This document shows, piece by piece, positions 43,909-52,430 of a DNA stretch of 64,000 nucleotides; the stretch's first letter is position 1; each line of letters begins with the position of its first letter. The position numbers were made by a program, and so were the translations under genes. The DNA is from Lacisediminihabitans profunda (GTDB lineage: Bacteria; Actinomycetota; Actinomycetes; Actinomycetales; Microbacteriaceae). The notes beneath the pieces were generated by a model. It was not told the origin of the DNA and did no database searches. It was given only the letters and a program-made list of their open reading frames with translations. The stretch covers positions 1 to 64,000 of the forward strand of contig NZ_VRMG01000015.1 in NCBI RefSeq assembly GCF_008040105.1, written 5' to 3'.

Positions 43909-44814
43909 ATGATTGGTGAAATGCCCAGCAACTCCGTGTCGTCCACAGCCGCCGTCGGGGTGATCACCGTCAGCTTTGGATCAGACGCTGTGCTGCCGGG
44001 TTTTCTTGCCAGCATTTCCGCTTCGTCCGCGAGGCAACTTCGGGTGATTGTCGCCGACAACAAGGCGGACGACGGATCGATTTCCACACTCGTGCGCAGA
44101 GCCGGATTCGATTACCTTCCGATGACCGGCAATCTCGGCTATGGAGCGGCGATCAACGCCGCTGTAGCCACTCTCCCCGCCGAAATCGAATGGCTGGTTA
44201 TCGGCAATCCAGACATCACGATCGACACCGGAGCCATCGACACGTTGATCGCCCGGGCGGAGAGCAACCCGCGAATAGCGCTGGTCGGCCCACGAATAGT
44301 GGACGAAGCAGGGGTCATCTACCCATCTGCGCGTTCCATCCCTTCACTTCGAACGGGCGTAGGCCACGCGCTCTTTGCGAACATCTGGCCGACCAATCCA
44401 TGGAGTAGCGCCTACCACAACGACCGCACCGAGATGCTGAAGGCGCGTACCAGCGGCTGGCTGTCCGGCGCGTTCTTTCTCGCGAGACGATCCGCATTCG
44501 AACAACTCGGCGGATTCGATGAGCACTTCTTCATGTACTTCGAGGATGTCGATCTCGGCTATCGAATGGGCAAGGCAGGCTGGTTGTGTGTTTATGAGCC
44601 AGCAGCGACCGTTGTGCATTCCGGAGCGCACTCGACCGCTACCGACTCGAGTGCGATGGTGCGCGAGCATCACCTCAGCGCTCGCAAGTTCCTGATGCGG
44701 AAATACTCGGGTTGGGCACTCTGGCCGGTGCGCGTCGCGCTTCGCGCCGGGCTGTGGACGCGCCTGGCAGTGGTGCGGCTGCGACGGAGTCGATCGGGGC
44801 CCTCGGTTCACTGA
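43909..44814 (+). CDS. WbbL-like family 2 glycosyltransferase (probable rhamnosyltransferase)
   Basis: About 301 residues. G-V-I-T-V-S-F starts the GT-A fold, G-N-P-D-I near residue 100 is the metal site, and G-A-F-F-L-A-R-R followed by F-M-Y-F-E-D-V-D-L-G-Y-R is the classic signature of WbbL-type rhamnosyltransferases. dTDP-rhamnose can be made by the rml genes to the right. Alternative starts are ATG at 43864 and 43921; none has a strong ribosome binding site. It follows wzt on the same strand. Confidence 0.85.
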   Translation: MIGEMPSNSVSSTAAVGVITVSFGSDAVLPGFLASISASSARQLRVIVADNKADDGSISTLVRRAGFDYLPMTGNLGYGAAINAAVATLPAEIEWLVIGNPDITIDTGAIDTLIARAESNPRIALVGPRIVDEAGVIYPSARSIPSLRTGVGHALFANIWPTNPWSSAYHNDRTEMLKARTSGWLSGAFFLARRSAFEQLGGFDEHFFMYFEDVDLGYRMGKAGWLCVYEPAATVVHSGAHSTATDSSAMVREHHLSARKFLMRKYSGWALWPVRVALRAGLWTRLAVVRLRRSRSGPSVH

Positions 44815-44854
44815 CCCCGACGCAGGGCGACTCTCTGTAACTGGAGCGTGTCGG

Positions 44855-44860
44855 TATAGT
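44855..44860 (+). promoter_or_regulatory. -10 hexamer of a likely leaderless promoter
   Basis: TATAGT ends exactly 6 bases before the GTG of the methyltransferase gene, which has no Shine-Dalgarno sequence. Transcription would begin at or close to the start codon. No good -35 box is visible. Confidence 0.45.
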
Positions 44861-44866
44861 CGTGAC

Positions 44867-45766
44867 GTGACCGACGCCGTTTCGCCCTACGCCAAGCATG
44901 AATTCGCTGCTGGCTCACACAACAACAGCTGGGCCAACCTCTTCGAGTTGATCCCGGAGGGCTCGCGCGTACTCGACGTCGGCTGCTCCACGGGCAACTT
45001 CGGAGCCGCCCTCATCCGGGAGCGGGGCTGCACCGTCACCGGAATCGATACAAATTCGGCCGATATCGGCATCGCACGCGAGGTCCTGAATCGGGCGCTG
45101 GTGATCGACATCACTCAACCCGAGGCTCTCGAATCGCTGGGCGTCTTCGATGTGGTGATCTTCGCGGATGTCCTCGAGCATCTTCCCGACCCGCGTGCGA
45201 CGCTTCGATTGATCCGCCCGCGCCTCGCTCCCGGGGGTTTCGTGGCCTATTCGATCCCCCACATGGGACACCTTTCCGTGCGTCTCGATCTACTCTCGGG
45301 CGAATTCCCGTACACGGAGACCGGACTGCTCGATCGCACCCATTTCCACTTCTACGACAAAATGGAGATTGCCGACACGTTCGCCTCAGGGGGCTTCGCG
45401 ATCGTCGATGAACGCCCTGTCGTCGTTCAATATCCCGATTCCTGGCTTAAAGATCGTCTGGCTCAGTTGGGCCTTGTGCCCAACGCACACTTCTTCGACC
45501 TCATGCGCCAGACGGAGAGCGAGGTCTTCCAATACATCGGAACCGCCTACCCGCTCGACGCCCCCGAGGTCGGCGAGATTGCCGCCAGGCGACGCCCGAT
45601 GCCGAACGACGAGATCATCGGCTATGTTCAAGCCCTCATAGACGAAAAGGAGCGCGCGCAGACCTCGCTCGCCGAGCTCCAAACCCGGGTTGCGTCCGCG
45701 CGTCGAAACCCTCTCGGCTACGCCTGGCGACAGCTGACCCACCGGCTCCGACGTCGAATCACCTAG
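44867..45766 (+). CDS. SAM-dependent class I methyltransferase
   Basis: A 299-residue enzyme. The SAM-binding motif V-L-D-V-G-C-S-T-G-N-F-G lies at about residues 36-47, followed by I-D-T-N (acidic cofactor residue) and F-A-D-V-L-E-H-L-P-D as motif IV region. This is the Methyltransf_23/UbiG-like fold. The C-terminal 50 residues look like a coiled coil with many charged residues. In O9a-like systems a methyltransferase with coiled coil stops chain growth; that function here is inference from the neighbouring Wzt. Confidence 0.85.
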   Translation: MTDAVSPYAKHEFAAGSHNNSWANLFELIPEGSRVLDVGCSTGNFGAALIRERGCTVTGIDTNSADIGIAREVLNRALVIDITQPEALESLGVFDVVIFADVLEHLPDPRATLRLIRPRLAPGGFVAYSIPHMGHLSVRLDLLSGEFPYTETGLLDRTHFHFYDKMEIADTFASGGFAIVDERPVVVQYPDSWLKDRLAQLGLVPNAHFFDLMRQTESEVFQYIGTAYPLDAPEVGEIAARRRPMPNDEIIGYVQALIDEKERAQTSLAELQTRVASARRNPLGYAWRQLTHRLRRRIT

Positions 45767-45900
45767 CTGCACCGCCCAGGGACGTTAGTTAACCGGCTGA
45801 TGGGTGGGCCGGCTCCGATCGCGGTGTGGAGCCAGGCCAGGAGGGCATTTCGGCCCGCCTGTCCCCGCCATTGTGCGGCACTCCCTCGCCCGGGCACGCG

Positions 45901-46275
45901 TTGTGCAGGACGGCTCGGGCGTCCACGGGTGTCCGCCCTACACACTCCAGTTATGCAGGACGGGTTATGCAGGACGGGTTGTGCAGGACGGGTTGTGCAG
46001 GACGGGTTGTGCAGGACGGGTTGTGCAGGACGGTGCCGCCGTCCACGGGCGCCCACCCCGCAGACTCCAGTTATGCAGGACGGGTCGCGCAGGACGGCAG
46101 GACGGGTTGTGAAGGACGCCTCGGGCGGATAGCGAGGACGAGAGGTGCAGAACCGACGGGAGCGTCCTGCAGAGCGGGACCCTTCGGTTCGCCACCCCCT
46201 GCCGTGTCCTGCACAAGCTGTCCTGCACAACTGGAGTCTGCGGGGTAGGCACCCGCACCACCGGGGCCCGTCCTG
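45901..46275. repeat. Mosaic of tandem 14-mers and inverted long repeats
   Basis: Six tandem copies of a 14-base unit (TTGTGCAGGACGGG and variants) fill 45951-46034. A longer 64-base unit occurs at 45901-45964 and again at 46021-46084 (54 of 64 bases identical). Its right half, 46047-46080, reappears inverted at 46221-46254 with 31 of 34 bases matching. Further partial copies, such as the inverted CGTCCTGCAG, lie at 46163 and 46269. All of this sits in the 663-base gap between two converging genes. It resembles a REP- or MITE-like element. Flanking parts 45767-45900 and 46276-46429 show nothing else. Confidence 0.85.
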
Positions 46276-46429
46276 CAGAACACGGCCCGACCGACGCGGG
46301 CGGCACAACTAGAGGGCCGAGAAGGTCCAGCTTCCGGCACACGAGATCCGCAACGTCGCCGACGGCCATACGCGAACGTCCGTGACGGTGCTTGGAGTCA
46401 CAGCAGTACAACGTCCCCGGGAACTACAC

Positions 46430-47293
46430 CTAGTCCCCGAGCAGTGAGCTCAAGTAGCGACCGTATCCACTCTTCTGTAGGGGCTCGGCAAGGCGACGCA
46501 GCTGCTCGTCACCGATCCATCCGGCACGCCACGCGATCTCCTCGATACAGCCGATCTTGAAGCCCTGCCGGTCCTCCACGACCTTCACGAATTCAGTTGC
46601 CTGCACCATGGATTCGAATGTCCCAGTGTCCAACCAGGCCGTACCGCGGTCGAGCACCTGCACCTTCAACTTGCCCTGGCGGAGGTAATGTTCGTTGACT
46701 GTAGAAATCTCGAGTTCACCGCGGGCGCTCGGTTTGATTGACTTCGCAATCTCGATGACTGAGTTGTCGTAGAAGTAGAGGCCGGGCACTGCGAAGTTGC
46801 TCTTCGGGCTCTGCGGCTTTTCCTCGATCGAGATCGCACTCATGTTCTCGTCGAACTCGACAACGCCGTAGGACTTCGGATTGGAGACGTGGTAGGCGAA
46901 GATCATCGCTCCATCGATGTCCGCGTTGCCGCGAAGGGCAGACCCGAGGCCGGCCCCATGAAAGATGTTGTCTCCGAGAACCAGGGCGGCGCTCTCGTCG
47001 CCGAGGAACTCTTCACCGATGATGAACGCCTGGGCCAGCCCGTCCGGGGATGGCTGCGAGGCGTACTGGATCGTGATGCCGAGGTCCGACCCATCCCCCA
47101 GGAGCGCCCGGAACTGCGCGTTGTACTCGGGCGTCGTGATGATCAGGATCTCGCTGATCCCCGCCATGAGCAGCGTTGAGAGCGGGTAATAGATCATCGG
47201 TTTGTCATAAATAGGCATCAGCTGTTTCGAGATGCCTTTGGTGATCGGCCACAAGCGCGTGCCGGACCCGCCGGCGAGGATGATTCCGCGCAT
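46430..47293 (-). CDS. rmlA: Glucose-1-phosphate thymidylyltransferase
   Basis: A 287-residue nucleotidyltransferase. [11 protein letters not shown] at residues 6-16 binds the nucleotide, and [21 protein letters not shown] and E-E-K-P are classic RmlA motifs. It makes dTDP-glucose, the first step to dTDP-rhamnose. The ATG at 47293 directly precedes the conserved R-G-I-I-L-A-G-G. It follows rmlC with a 2-base gap. Base composition seems slightly less GC-rich than rmlC and rmlB next to it. Confidence 0.96.
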   Translation of the reverse strand: MRGIILAGGSGTRLWPITKGISKQLMPIYDKPMIYYPLSTLLMAGISEILIITTPEYNAQFRALLGDGSDLGITIQYASQPSPDGLAQAFIIGEEFLGDESAALVLGDNIFHGAGLGSALRGNADIDGAMIFAYHVSNPKSYGVVEFDENMSAISIEEKPQSPKSNFAVPGLYFYDNSVIEIAKSIKPSARGELEISTVNEHYLRQGKLKVQVLDRGTAWLDTGTFESMVQATEFVKVVEDRQGFKIGCIEEIAWRAGWIGDEQLRRLAEPLQKSGYGRYLSSLLGD

Positions 47294-47295
47294 GC

Positions 47296-47907
47296 TCAGC
47301 TGCCCTGCTGGCCGAGGCTCGCGTAAAAGGACCGGGCGTCCGCCCACGTCGGCAGCAGCCCCATGGCTGCCGCCTCCGAGAGTCCAGGTGCCGAGGTGTC
47401 CTTCGGAGACAACAGCAGATCACCGGCCTCCGGAGGGAAGGTCAGCCCGATCTCCTCGTCGAGCGGATTGATGCCATGCTCGCGGCCCGCGTCGAAGGTC
47501 GACGTGACGAGATACGACACGGTGGCGTCGGCCGTCAGCGCCACGAAGGCGTGCCCCAGGCCTTCAGCGATGTAGATGGCTTTGCGATCGGTCGAGTCGA
47601 GGAGCACAGTGTCCCAGTGGCCGAAGGTCGGTGAACCGACGCGGATGTCGACGACGTAGTCGAGCACTGCCCCGAACTGGCACGACACGTACTTGGCCTG
47701 GCTCGGGGGAATGTCGGCGAAATGGATGCCCCTCACCACACCCCGCTTGGACACCGACGTGTTCGCCTGGGCAAGCTGCAAGGAATGCCCGATGGTGGCC
47801 TCGAGCCGGTCAAACCGATACCACTCAAGGAAGACGCCGCGATCGTCGGTTAACTGCTTCGGGGTTATCTCGTAGCTGTCAGGGACCTTGAGTTCGCGAA
47901 TTTGCAC
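47296..47907 (-). CDS. rmlC: dTDP-4-dehydrorhamnose 3,5-epimerase
   Basis: A 203-residue cupin enzyme. [17 protein letters not shown] at about residues 50-66 holds the catalytic His, and [13 protein letters not shown] follows. [10 protein letters not shown] is the second conserved strand. It inverts C3 and C5 of dTDP-4-keto-6-deoxyglucose. The start is GTG, with TAGACT ending 7 bases upstream (47915-47920 on the minus strand), suggesting a leaderless transcript for rmlC-rmlA. Confidence 0.94.
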   Translation of the reverse strand: MQIRELKVPDSYEITPKQLTDDRGVFLEWYRFDRLEATIGHSLQLAQANTSVSKRGVVRGIHFADIPPSQAKYVSCQFGAVLDYVVDIRVGSPTFGHWDTVLLDSTDRKAIYIAEGLGHAFVALTADATVSYLVTSTFDAGREHGINPLDEEIGLTFPPEAGDLLLSPKDTSAPGLSEAAAMGLLPTWADARSFYASLGQQGS

Positions 47908-47914
47908 GGTTTGG

Positions 47915-47920
47915 AGTCTA
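47915..47920 (-). promoter_or_regulatory. -10 hexamer of rmlC-rmlA
   Basis: TAGACT read on the minus strand ends 7 bases before the GTG of rmlC and fits TANNNT. No ribosome binding site precedes this GTG, so a leaderless start is likely. Confidence 0.4.
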
Positions 47921-48003
47921 GCAAGGCACCCTTCGCGCGAACCGGGCACGGCAGACGGCTGGCAGCTAAGATCTAGGAGGTCGATCCAAGGAGCTCCCAC
48001 TAC

Positions 48004-48987
48004 ATGAAAATTCTTGTCACCGGCGGCGCCGGTTTCATCGGCTCGAACTTCGTTCGCCGCACCATCGAAGACGCCTACCCGGGACTCGAGGGCGCCGACG
48101 TCGTCGTGCTCGACGCCCTCACCTACTCCGGCAACCTGGAGAACCTCGCCTCGGTCGCCGATTCGCCCCGGTACACGTTCGTGAAGGGCGACATCCGTGA
48201 CGCCGCCCTGCTCGACGAACTGTTCCCCACCGTCGATGCCGTCGTGCACTTCGCCGCGGAGTCCCACGTCGACCGCTCGGTGCGCGACGCGTCGATCTTC
48301 GTCGAGACGAACGTGCTCGGCACCCAGAAGCTGCTCGACGCGGCCCTGCGCAGCGGACTCAAGCGCTTCGTGCACGTCTCCACCGACGAGGTCTACGGCT
48401 CGATCGCGGAGGGCTCGTGGGACGAGCAGCGCCCGCTCGAACCGAACTCGCCGTACTCGGCGTCGAAGGCCGGCAGCGACCTGCTCGCGCGCAGCTACTT
48501 CCGCACCCACGGGCTCAACGTCTCGATCACCCGCTGCTCCAACAACTACGGTCCGTATCACTTCCCCGAGAAGGTGATCCCGCTCTTCGTCACCAACCTC
48601 ATCGACGACAAGCACGTTCCCCTCTACGGCGAGGGCAACAACATCCGGGATTGGCTGCACGTCGACGACCACACCCGCGGCATCGCGATGGTGCTCACCC
48701 GCGGCCGGGCCGGCGAAATCTACAACATCGGCGGGGGAACGGAGCTCACCAACAAGGAGCTCACCCAGCTGCTGCTCGACGCGACCGGCAAGGACTGGTC
48801 GTACGTGGACCGGGTCGCCGACCGCCTCGGCCACGACCTGCGCTACAGCGTCGACATCGGGAAGATCCGGGCCGAGCTGGGCTACGAACCGCTCGTCCCG
48901 TTCGAGCAGGGACTCGCGGATGTCGTGCAGTGGTACCGCGACAACCGCGCCTGGTGGGAGCCGCTCAAGGCGCGAGCCGCTCTCTAG
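48004..48987 (+). CDS. rmlB: dTDP-glucose 4,6-dehydratase
   Basis: A 327-residue extended SDR: G-G-A-G-F-I-G-S-N-F near residue 7, A-E-S-H-V-D-R-S and S-T-D-E-V-Y-G in the active site, and Y151-x3-K155 in Y-S-A-S-K. R-D-W-L-H-V-D-D-H is typical of RmlB. It makes dTDP-4-keto-6-deoxyglucose. AAGGAG lies 10 bases before the ATG; TAAGAT at 47967-47972 may be its -10 box. It is divergent from rmlC-rmlA. Confidence 0.96.
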   Translation: MKILVTGGAGFIGSNFVRRTIEDAYPGLEGADVVVLDALTYSGNLENLASVADSPRYTFVKGDIRDAALLDELFPTVDAVVHFAAESHVDRSVRDASIFVETNVLGTQKLLDAALRSGLKRFVHVSTDEVYGSIAEGSWDEQRPLEPNSPYSASKAGSDLLARSYFRTHGLNVSITRCSNNYGPYHFPEKVIPLFVTNLIDDKHVPLYGEGNNIRDWLHVDDHTRGIAMVLTRGRAGEIYNIGGGTELTNKELTQLLLDATGKDWSYVDRVADRLGHDLRYSVDIGKIRAELGYEPLVPFEQGLADVVQWYRDNRAWWEPLKARAAL

Positions 48988-48996
48988 GGCCCATCT

Positions 48997-50328
48997 CTAG
49001 GGTTTCGGAAACTCGCCCGAGCGATAGAGCGCGAGCAGGTCCGCCCCGAGCAGGTCGGGCGACCAGGTGGCATCTGCCGCCCTCGCAAGCAGTGCCGGGT
49101 CGCCGGGGCTCTCCAGCAGTCGCGCGAGATCCGCGTCGATCCGCCGCTCGCTGCCGGTCTCCCGCACCGCCTGGGCGTGAGCCTCGATCACCAGGTCGAC
49201 GGTGTTGAAACCGATGATCAGCACGAGACCGGCGGCGACCGCCGCGAACGCTCGCCTCCCGCGAGCCGCGAGCCAGGTGAGCTGAAGACCGAGAGCCGGC
49301 AGCAGGAACACGATCACGAGGTAGGCGTAGCGCTCGGATGCGGCTGCCGAGATCCCGAACGACATGCGCGAGTAGGTGGTGAGCGCCACGAACACGAGCG
49401 ACCCGCCCACCATGGCGTAGGCCGCCGCGGCTCGGGACTTCAGGCCGCGTCGCACGGTCCTGATCGCCCAGACGGCCGTCGTGAGCGCGGGAATCACGCC
49501 GAGCCAGATCACGGGCAGGCCGCGCCCGAGTCCTCCCCCGTACATCGCCGCCGCGTAGAGCCCGGCCCGGGCCACCCCGCCGATCGAGGTGATCCCCGCG
49601 GCCGGCACCGCGTAGCCGCGGGCGACGAGGACGTACCAGACCAGGTAGCTGGCCGCCGTGGGGACCAGCAGCAGACCCGTGCGCCACCAGCCGTGCCGAA
49701 CCACGCCGACGGCAGCCGCGGCGGCGAGAACCGGAATGGCGGTGCCCGAAAAGGTGGGGGCGAGAAGCGAGAGCACCAGGATGAGCGGGATGTTGAGGCG
49801 CGGGCGGTCGAACAGCACGAGCACCCACAGGCCGAGGGCGATCGCACCCATGAAGCCGAACTGGAACGCCCAGAAGATGTTCTCCGATGCCCCGCCGAGA
49901 AGCAGGAGCGCGATGCCCAACACGCTCGCGAGCCACGGCTGCACTCCCACCCGGTTGAGGATTCGCCAGACCAGGTGCACGACGGCGACGTGGGCGAGCA
50001 CGGCGAGCGCGAGGAACGGCAGGTAGGAGCCGAGCCCGAGCCAGTTGCGCAGCGATTGGAAGACGATCGCCGGCGACATGTTCCAGTGGCCGACGTGCGG
50101 TACCAGGATGCTCGCATCCAATCGCGGGACGAGGATCGCCCAGTCGTCGCCGAAGAACCACTGGTCGTGTCCGATCCAGAGGATCGCGACGAACCCCAGC
50201 ACCAGCGACCCGTAGTGCAGGGTCGCGGGGGTCCACGGGGTTCGGCGCCCCTCGCGCACGCCGACCGCCGCTCCCGGCCCAGGCTGGCCGGACGAGTCGG
50301 GGACTTCGAGAGTCGGGTCGTGTGGCAT
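48997..50328 (-). CDS. Polytopic membrane protein, possible GT-C glycosyltransferase
   Basis: A 443-residue protein with about ten hydrophobic helices. After the first helix comes W-F-F-G-D-D-W-A-I-L, where the D-D pair in the first outside loop resembles the catalytic acidic pair of GT-C enzymes. A family name cannot be given. It converges on rmlB with a 9-base gap and is divergent from a nucleotide-sugar dehydrogenase operon. A role adding sugars outside the membrane is inference. Confidence 0.65.
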   Translation of the reverse strand: MPHDPTLEVPDSSGQPGPGAAVGVREGRRTPWTPATLHYGSLVLGFVAILWIGHDQWFFGDDWAILVPRLDASILVPHVGHWNMSPAIVFQSLRNWLGLGSYLPFLALAVLAHVAVVHLVWRILNRVGVQPWLASVLGIALLLLGGASENIFWAFQFGFMGAIALGLWVLVLFDRPRLNIPLILVLSLLAPTFSGTAIPVLAAAAAVGVVRHGWWRTGLLLVPTAASYLVWYVLVARGYAVPAAGITSIGGVARAGLYAAAMYGGGLGRGLPVIWLGVIPALTTAVWAIRTVRRGLKSRAAAAYAMVGGSLVFVALTTYSRMSFGISAAASERYAYLVIVFLLPALGLQLTWLAARGRRAFAAVAAGLVLIIGFNTVDLVIEAHAQAVRETGSERRIDADLARLLESPGDPALLARAADATWSPDLLGADLLALYRSGEFPKP

Positions 50329-50401
50329 CCGGCGTCCAGCCTAGCGGCGGGATCGGAGGCGTCGGCGGGAGCCACCCGTTCTGGCGCTCTCGTCGCACAG
50401 G

Positions 50402-50407
50402 TATATT
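50402..50407 (+). promoter_or_regulatory. -10 hexamer of the dehydrogenase operon
   Basis: TATATT with a weak TTCTGG 17 bases upstream (50379-50384). It would start a transcript about 60 bases before the dehydrogenase at 50473. Confidence 0.45.
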
Positions 50408-50472
50408 GGCTGGAAACCCCGCCCAGCCGAGATCCGCTCGTTTCGAGTGCCTCCGCGATCCCGAGGACACCA

Positions 50473-51678
50473 ATGCCACGAGAATTCGACAACGACGTCG
50501 TCGTCGTCGGCGGCGCCGGCCACGTCGGCCTGCCGCTCGCGATCGCGCTCGCCGACCGTGGGGCGTCCGTGGTGATCTACGACCTCAGCGAAACCGCGGT
50601 CGCGCTGATCAACGGCGGCACGGTTCCGTTCCTCGAGCCGGGGGCCGAGCCGATGCTTCGCGGGGCTCTCCTGGCCGGACGCATCCGCGCCACGACGGAT
50701 GCAGCGGTCGTCGGCGACGCCCGCAACATCGTCGTCGTGATCGGCACGCCGGTGGACGATCACCTCAATCCAGACCCGAATGCGATCCCCAAGGCACTCG
50801 GCGCCTGCAGCCAATACCTGCGTGACGGGCAGCTGCTGGTGCTGCGCAGCACCGTGTACCCGGGAGTGACCGCCCTCGTCGAGAGGATGATCGCGGGTCT
50901 CGGGGTGGACGTTCCCGTGGCCTTCTGCCCGGAGCGCATCGCCGAGCACCGGGCGATGACCGAGCTGTTCAGCCTGCCGCAGATCGTCTCCGCCCGCACG
51001 TCGGCGGGGCGGGAGCGCGCCGCCGAGCTCTTCGGACTGCTCACCGAACAGATCGTGCACCTCGAACCGGAGGAGGCCGAGCTCGCGAAGCTCTTCACGA
51101 ACACCTGGCGGTACATCAAATTCGCCGCGGCGAACCAGTTCTACATGATGGCCAATGATCGCGGACTCGACTTCGAGAAGATCCGCGCCGGGCTCACCAA
51201 GGACTACCCGCGGGCGAGCGACATGCCCGGCCCGGGCTTCGCCGCCGGTCCGTGCCTCTTCAAGGACACGATGCAGCTCGCCGCGTTCAGCGACAACACC
51301 TTCAGCCTCGGGCACTCGGCAATGCTGGTGAACGAGGGCCTGCCGCTCTACCTCGTCAGCCGGCTCGAGAAGCGATTCGACCTGGCGAACGCCACCGTGG
51401 GCATCCTCGGCATGTCGTTCAAGGCCGAATCCGACGACATCCGCTCGAGCCTGTCGTACAAGCTGCGTCGGGTGCTCAAGTTCAAGGCGAAGGGCGTGCT
51501 GTCCACCGACCCGTACGTCTCCGAGGAGACCGATGACACTCTCCTGCCTCTCGACCTCGTGCTGGAGAAGGCCGACATTCTCGTGATCGCCACCCCGCAT
51601 CCCGAGTACCGGGACTTGCGCACGGACAAGCCCGTCGTCGACGTCTGGAACATCCTGGGCAACGGGGTATTGGTGTGA
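50473..51678 (+). CDS. Nucleotide-sugar dehydrogenase, divergent subgroup
   Basis: A 401-residue UDP-glucose/GDP-mannose dehydrogenase family protein. The N-terminal V-V-V-G-G-A-G-H-V-G-L-P binds NAD, R-S-T-V-Y-P-G-V-T is the second motif, and the catalytic Cys261 is in A-A-G-P-C-L-F-K-D-T. That differs from the usual G-G-H-C-x-P-x-D-P, marking a separate subgroup with unknown substrate. It is the first gene of a tightly coupled operon with a GT2 and an epimerase. GAGG sits 7 bases upstream of the ATG. Confidence 0.85.
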   Translation: MPREFDNDVVVVGGAGHVGLPLAIALADRGASVVIYDLSETAVALINGGTVPFLEPGAEPMLRGALLAGRIRATTDAAVVGDARNIVVVIGTPVDDHLNPDPNAIPKALGACSQYLRDGQLLVLRSTVYPGVTALVERMIAGLGVDVPVAFCPERIAEHRAMTELFSLPQIVSARTSAGRERAAELFGLLTEQIVHLEPEEAELAKLFTNTWRYIKFAAANQFYMMANDRGLDFEKIRAGLTKDYPRASDMPGPGFAAGPCLFKDTMQLAAFSDNTFSLGHSAMLVNEGLPLYLVSRLEKRFDLANATVGILGMSFKAESDDIRSSLSYKLRRVLKFKAKGVLSTDPYVSEETDDTLLPLDLVLEKADILVIATPHPEYRDLRTDKPVVDVWNILGNGVLV

Positions 51679-52430
51679 CGCAGCCGACGCACCGGGTGTC
51701 GATCATCATCCCGGCCTACAACGAGGGCGAGCACATTCTGCCCGGTCTGCGGCGCATCGTCGCGGCCGTCACGAGCGACGCCGAGATCCTCGTCGTGGTC
51801 GACAGCGCGGACGACACGACGATCCCGCCCACCGAGCTGTTCGCCATCGATCACCCGCAGGTGCGGGTGATCGTCAACGACTACGGGCGCGGACCGGCGA
51901 ACGCCCTGCGCTACGGCATCGACCACGCGAACGCGCACACGCTCGTCGTGACGATGGCTGACGGCTGCGACGACCCGCGGCAGATCGACGACCTCGTTCT
52001 GCTCGTGGAGCGCGGAGTGGTGATCGCCGCGGCCTCGCGCTACATGGCCGGCGGCCAGCAGGTCGGGGCGCCACGCTTCAAGAGCCTCCTCTCCCGCACC
52101 GCCGGGCAGTCCCTGCACGCATTCGCGAATGCGGGCACCCGGGACGCCACCAACTCGTTCAAGGCCTACGACGCCGCCTTCGTGCGCTCCGTCGGCATCG
52201 ACAGCCGGGACGGCTTCGAGATCGGGATCGAGCTCACGGCGAAGGCGCGGCGCCTGCGACTGCCGGTGGCCGAGATCCCGACGATCTGGCTCGACCGCAC
52301 CGCCGGCACCACCAACTTCCGGGTGGCCGCCTGGATCCCCAAGTACCTGAGGTGGTACCGGTTCGCCTTCGGACCCCGCCTCACGCTCGACCAACTGAAC
52401 GCCATTTCAAAGAGGAGCCCCACATCATGA
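51675..52430 (+). CDS. Glycosyltransferase family 2 (DPM1-like)
   Basis: A 251-residue GT-A enzyme starting at GTG inside the upstream stop. I-I-I-P-A-Y-N-E-G-E starts the fold, V-V-D-S-A-D-D-T is the nucleotide site near residue 40, and M-A-D-G-C-D-D-P-R replaces the usual D-x-D. Without C-terminal membrane helices it resembles soluble polyprenyl-phosphate sugar synthases. It is translationally coupled on both sides (GTGA and ATGA overlaps), which suggests the three products act together. Confidence 0.8.
   Translation: MTQPTHRVSIIIPAYNEGEHILPGLRRIVAAVTSDAEILVVVDSADDTTIPPTELFAIDHPQVRVIVNDYGRGPANALRYGIDHANAHTLVVTMADGCDDPRQIDDLVLLVERGVVIAAASRYMAGGQQVGAPRFKSLLSRTAGQSLHAFANAGTRDATNSFKAYDAAFVRSVGIDSRDGFEIGIELTAKARRLRLPVAEIPTIWLDRTAGTTNFRVAAWIPKYLRWYRFAFGPRLTLDQLNAISKRSPTS

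Noticed and set aside
45951-46034. CRISPR array
   Set aside because: The 14-base units are contiguous without unique spacers and no cas genes are present.
45800-46132. Open plus-strand frames over the repeat block giving repeated V-V-Q-D-G-L-C-R-T-G-C-A-G peptides
   Set aside because: The 14-base unit shifts frame at each copy, so all three frames stay open by chance; no ribosome binding site and no similarity to known proteins.
49177-50472. Upstream extension of the divergent nucleotide-sugar dehydrogenase by 432 residues
   Set aside because: The extension is antisense to the membrane protein gene and the conserved Rossmann motif begins right after the ATG at 50473.
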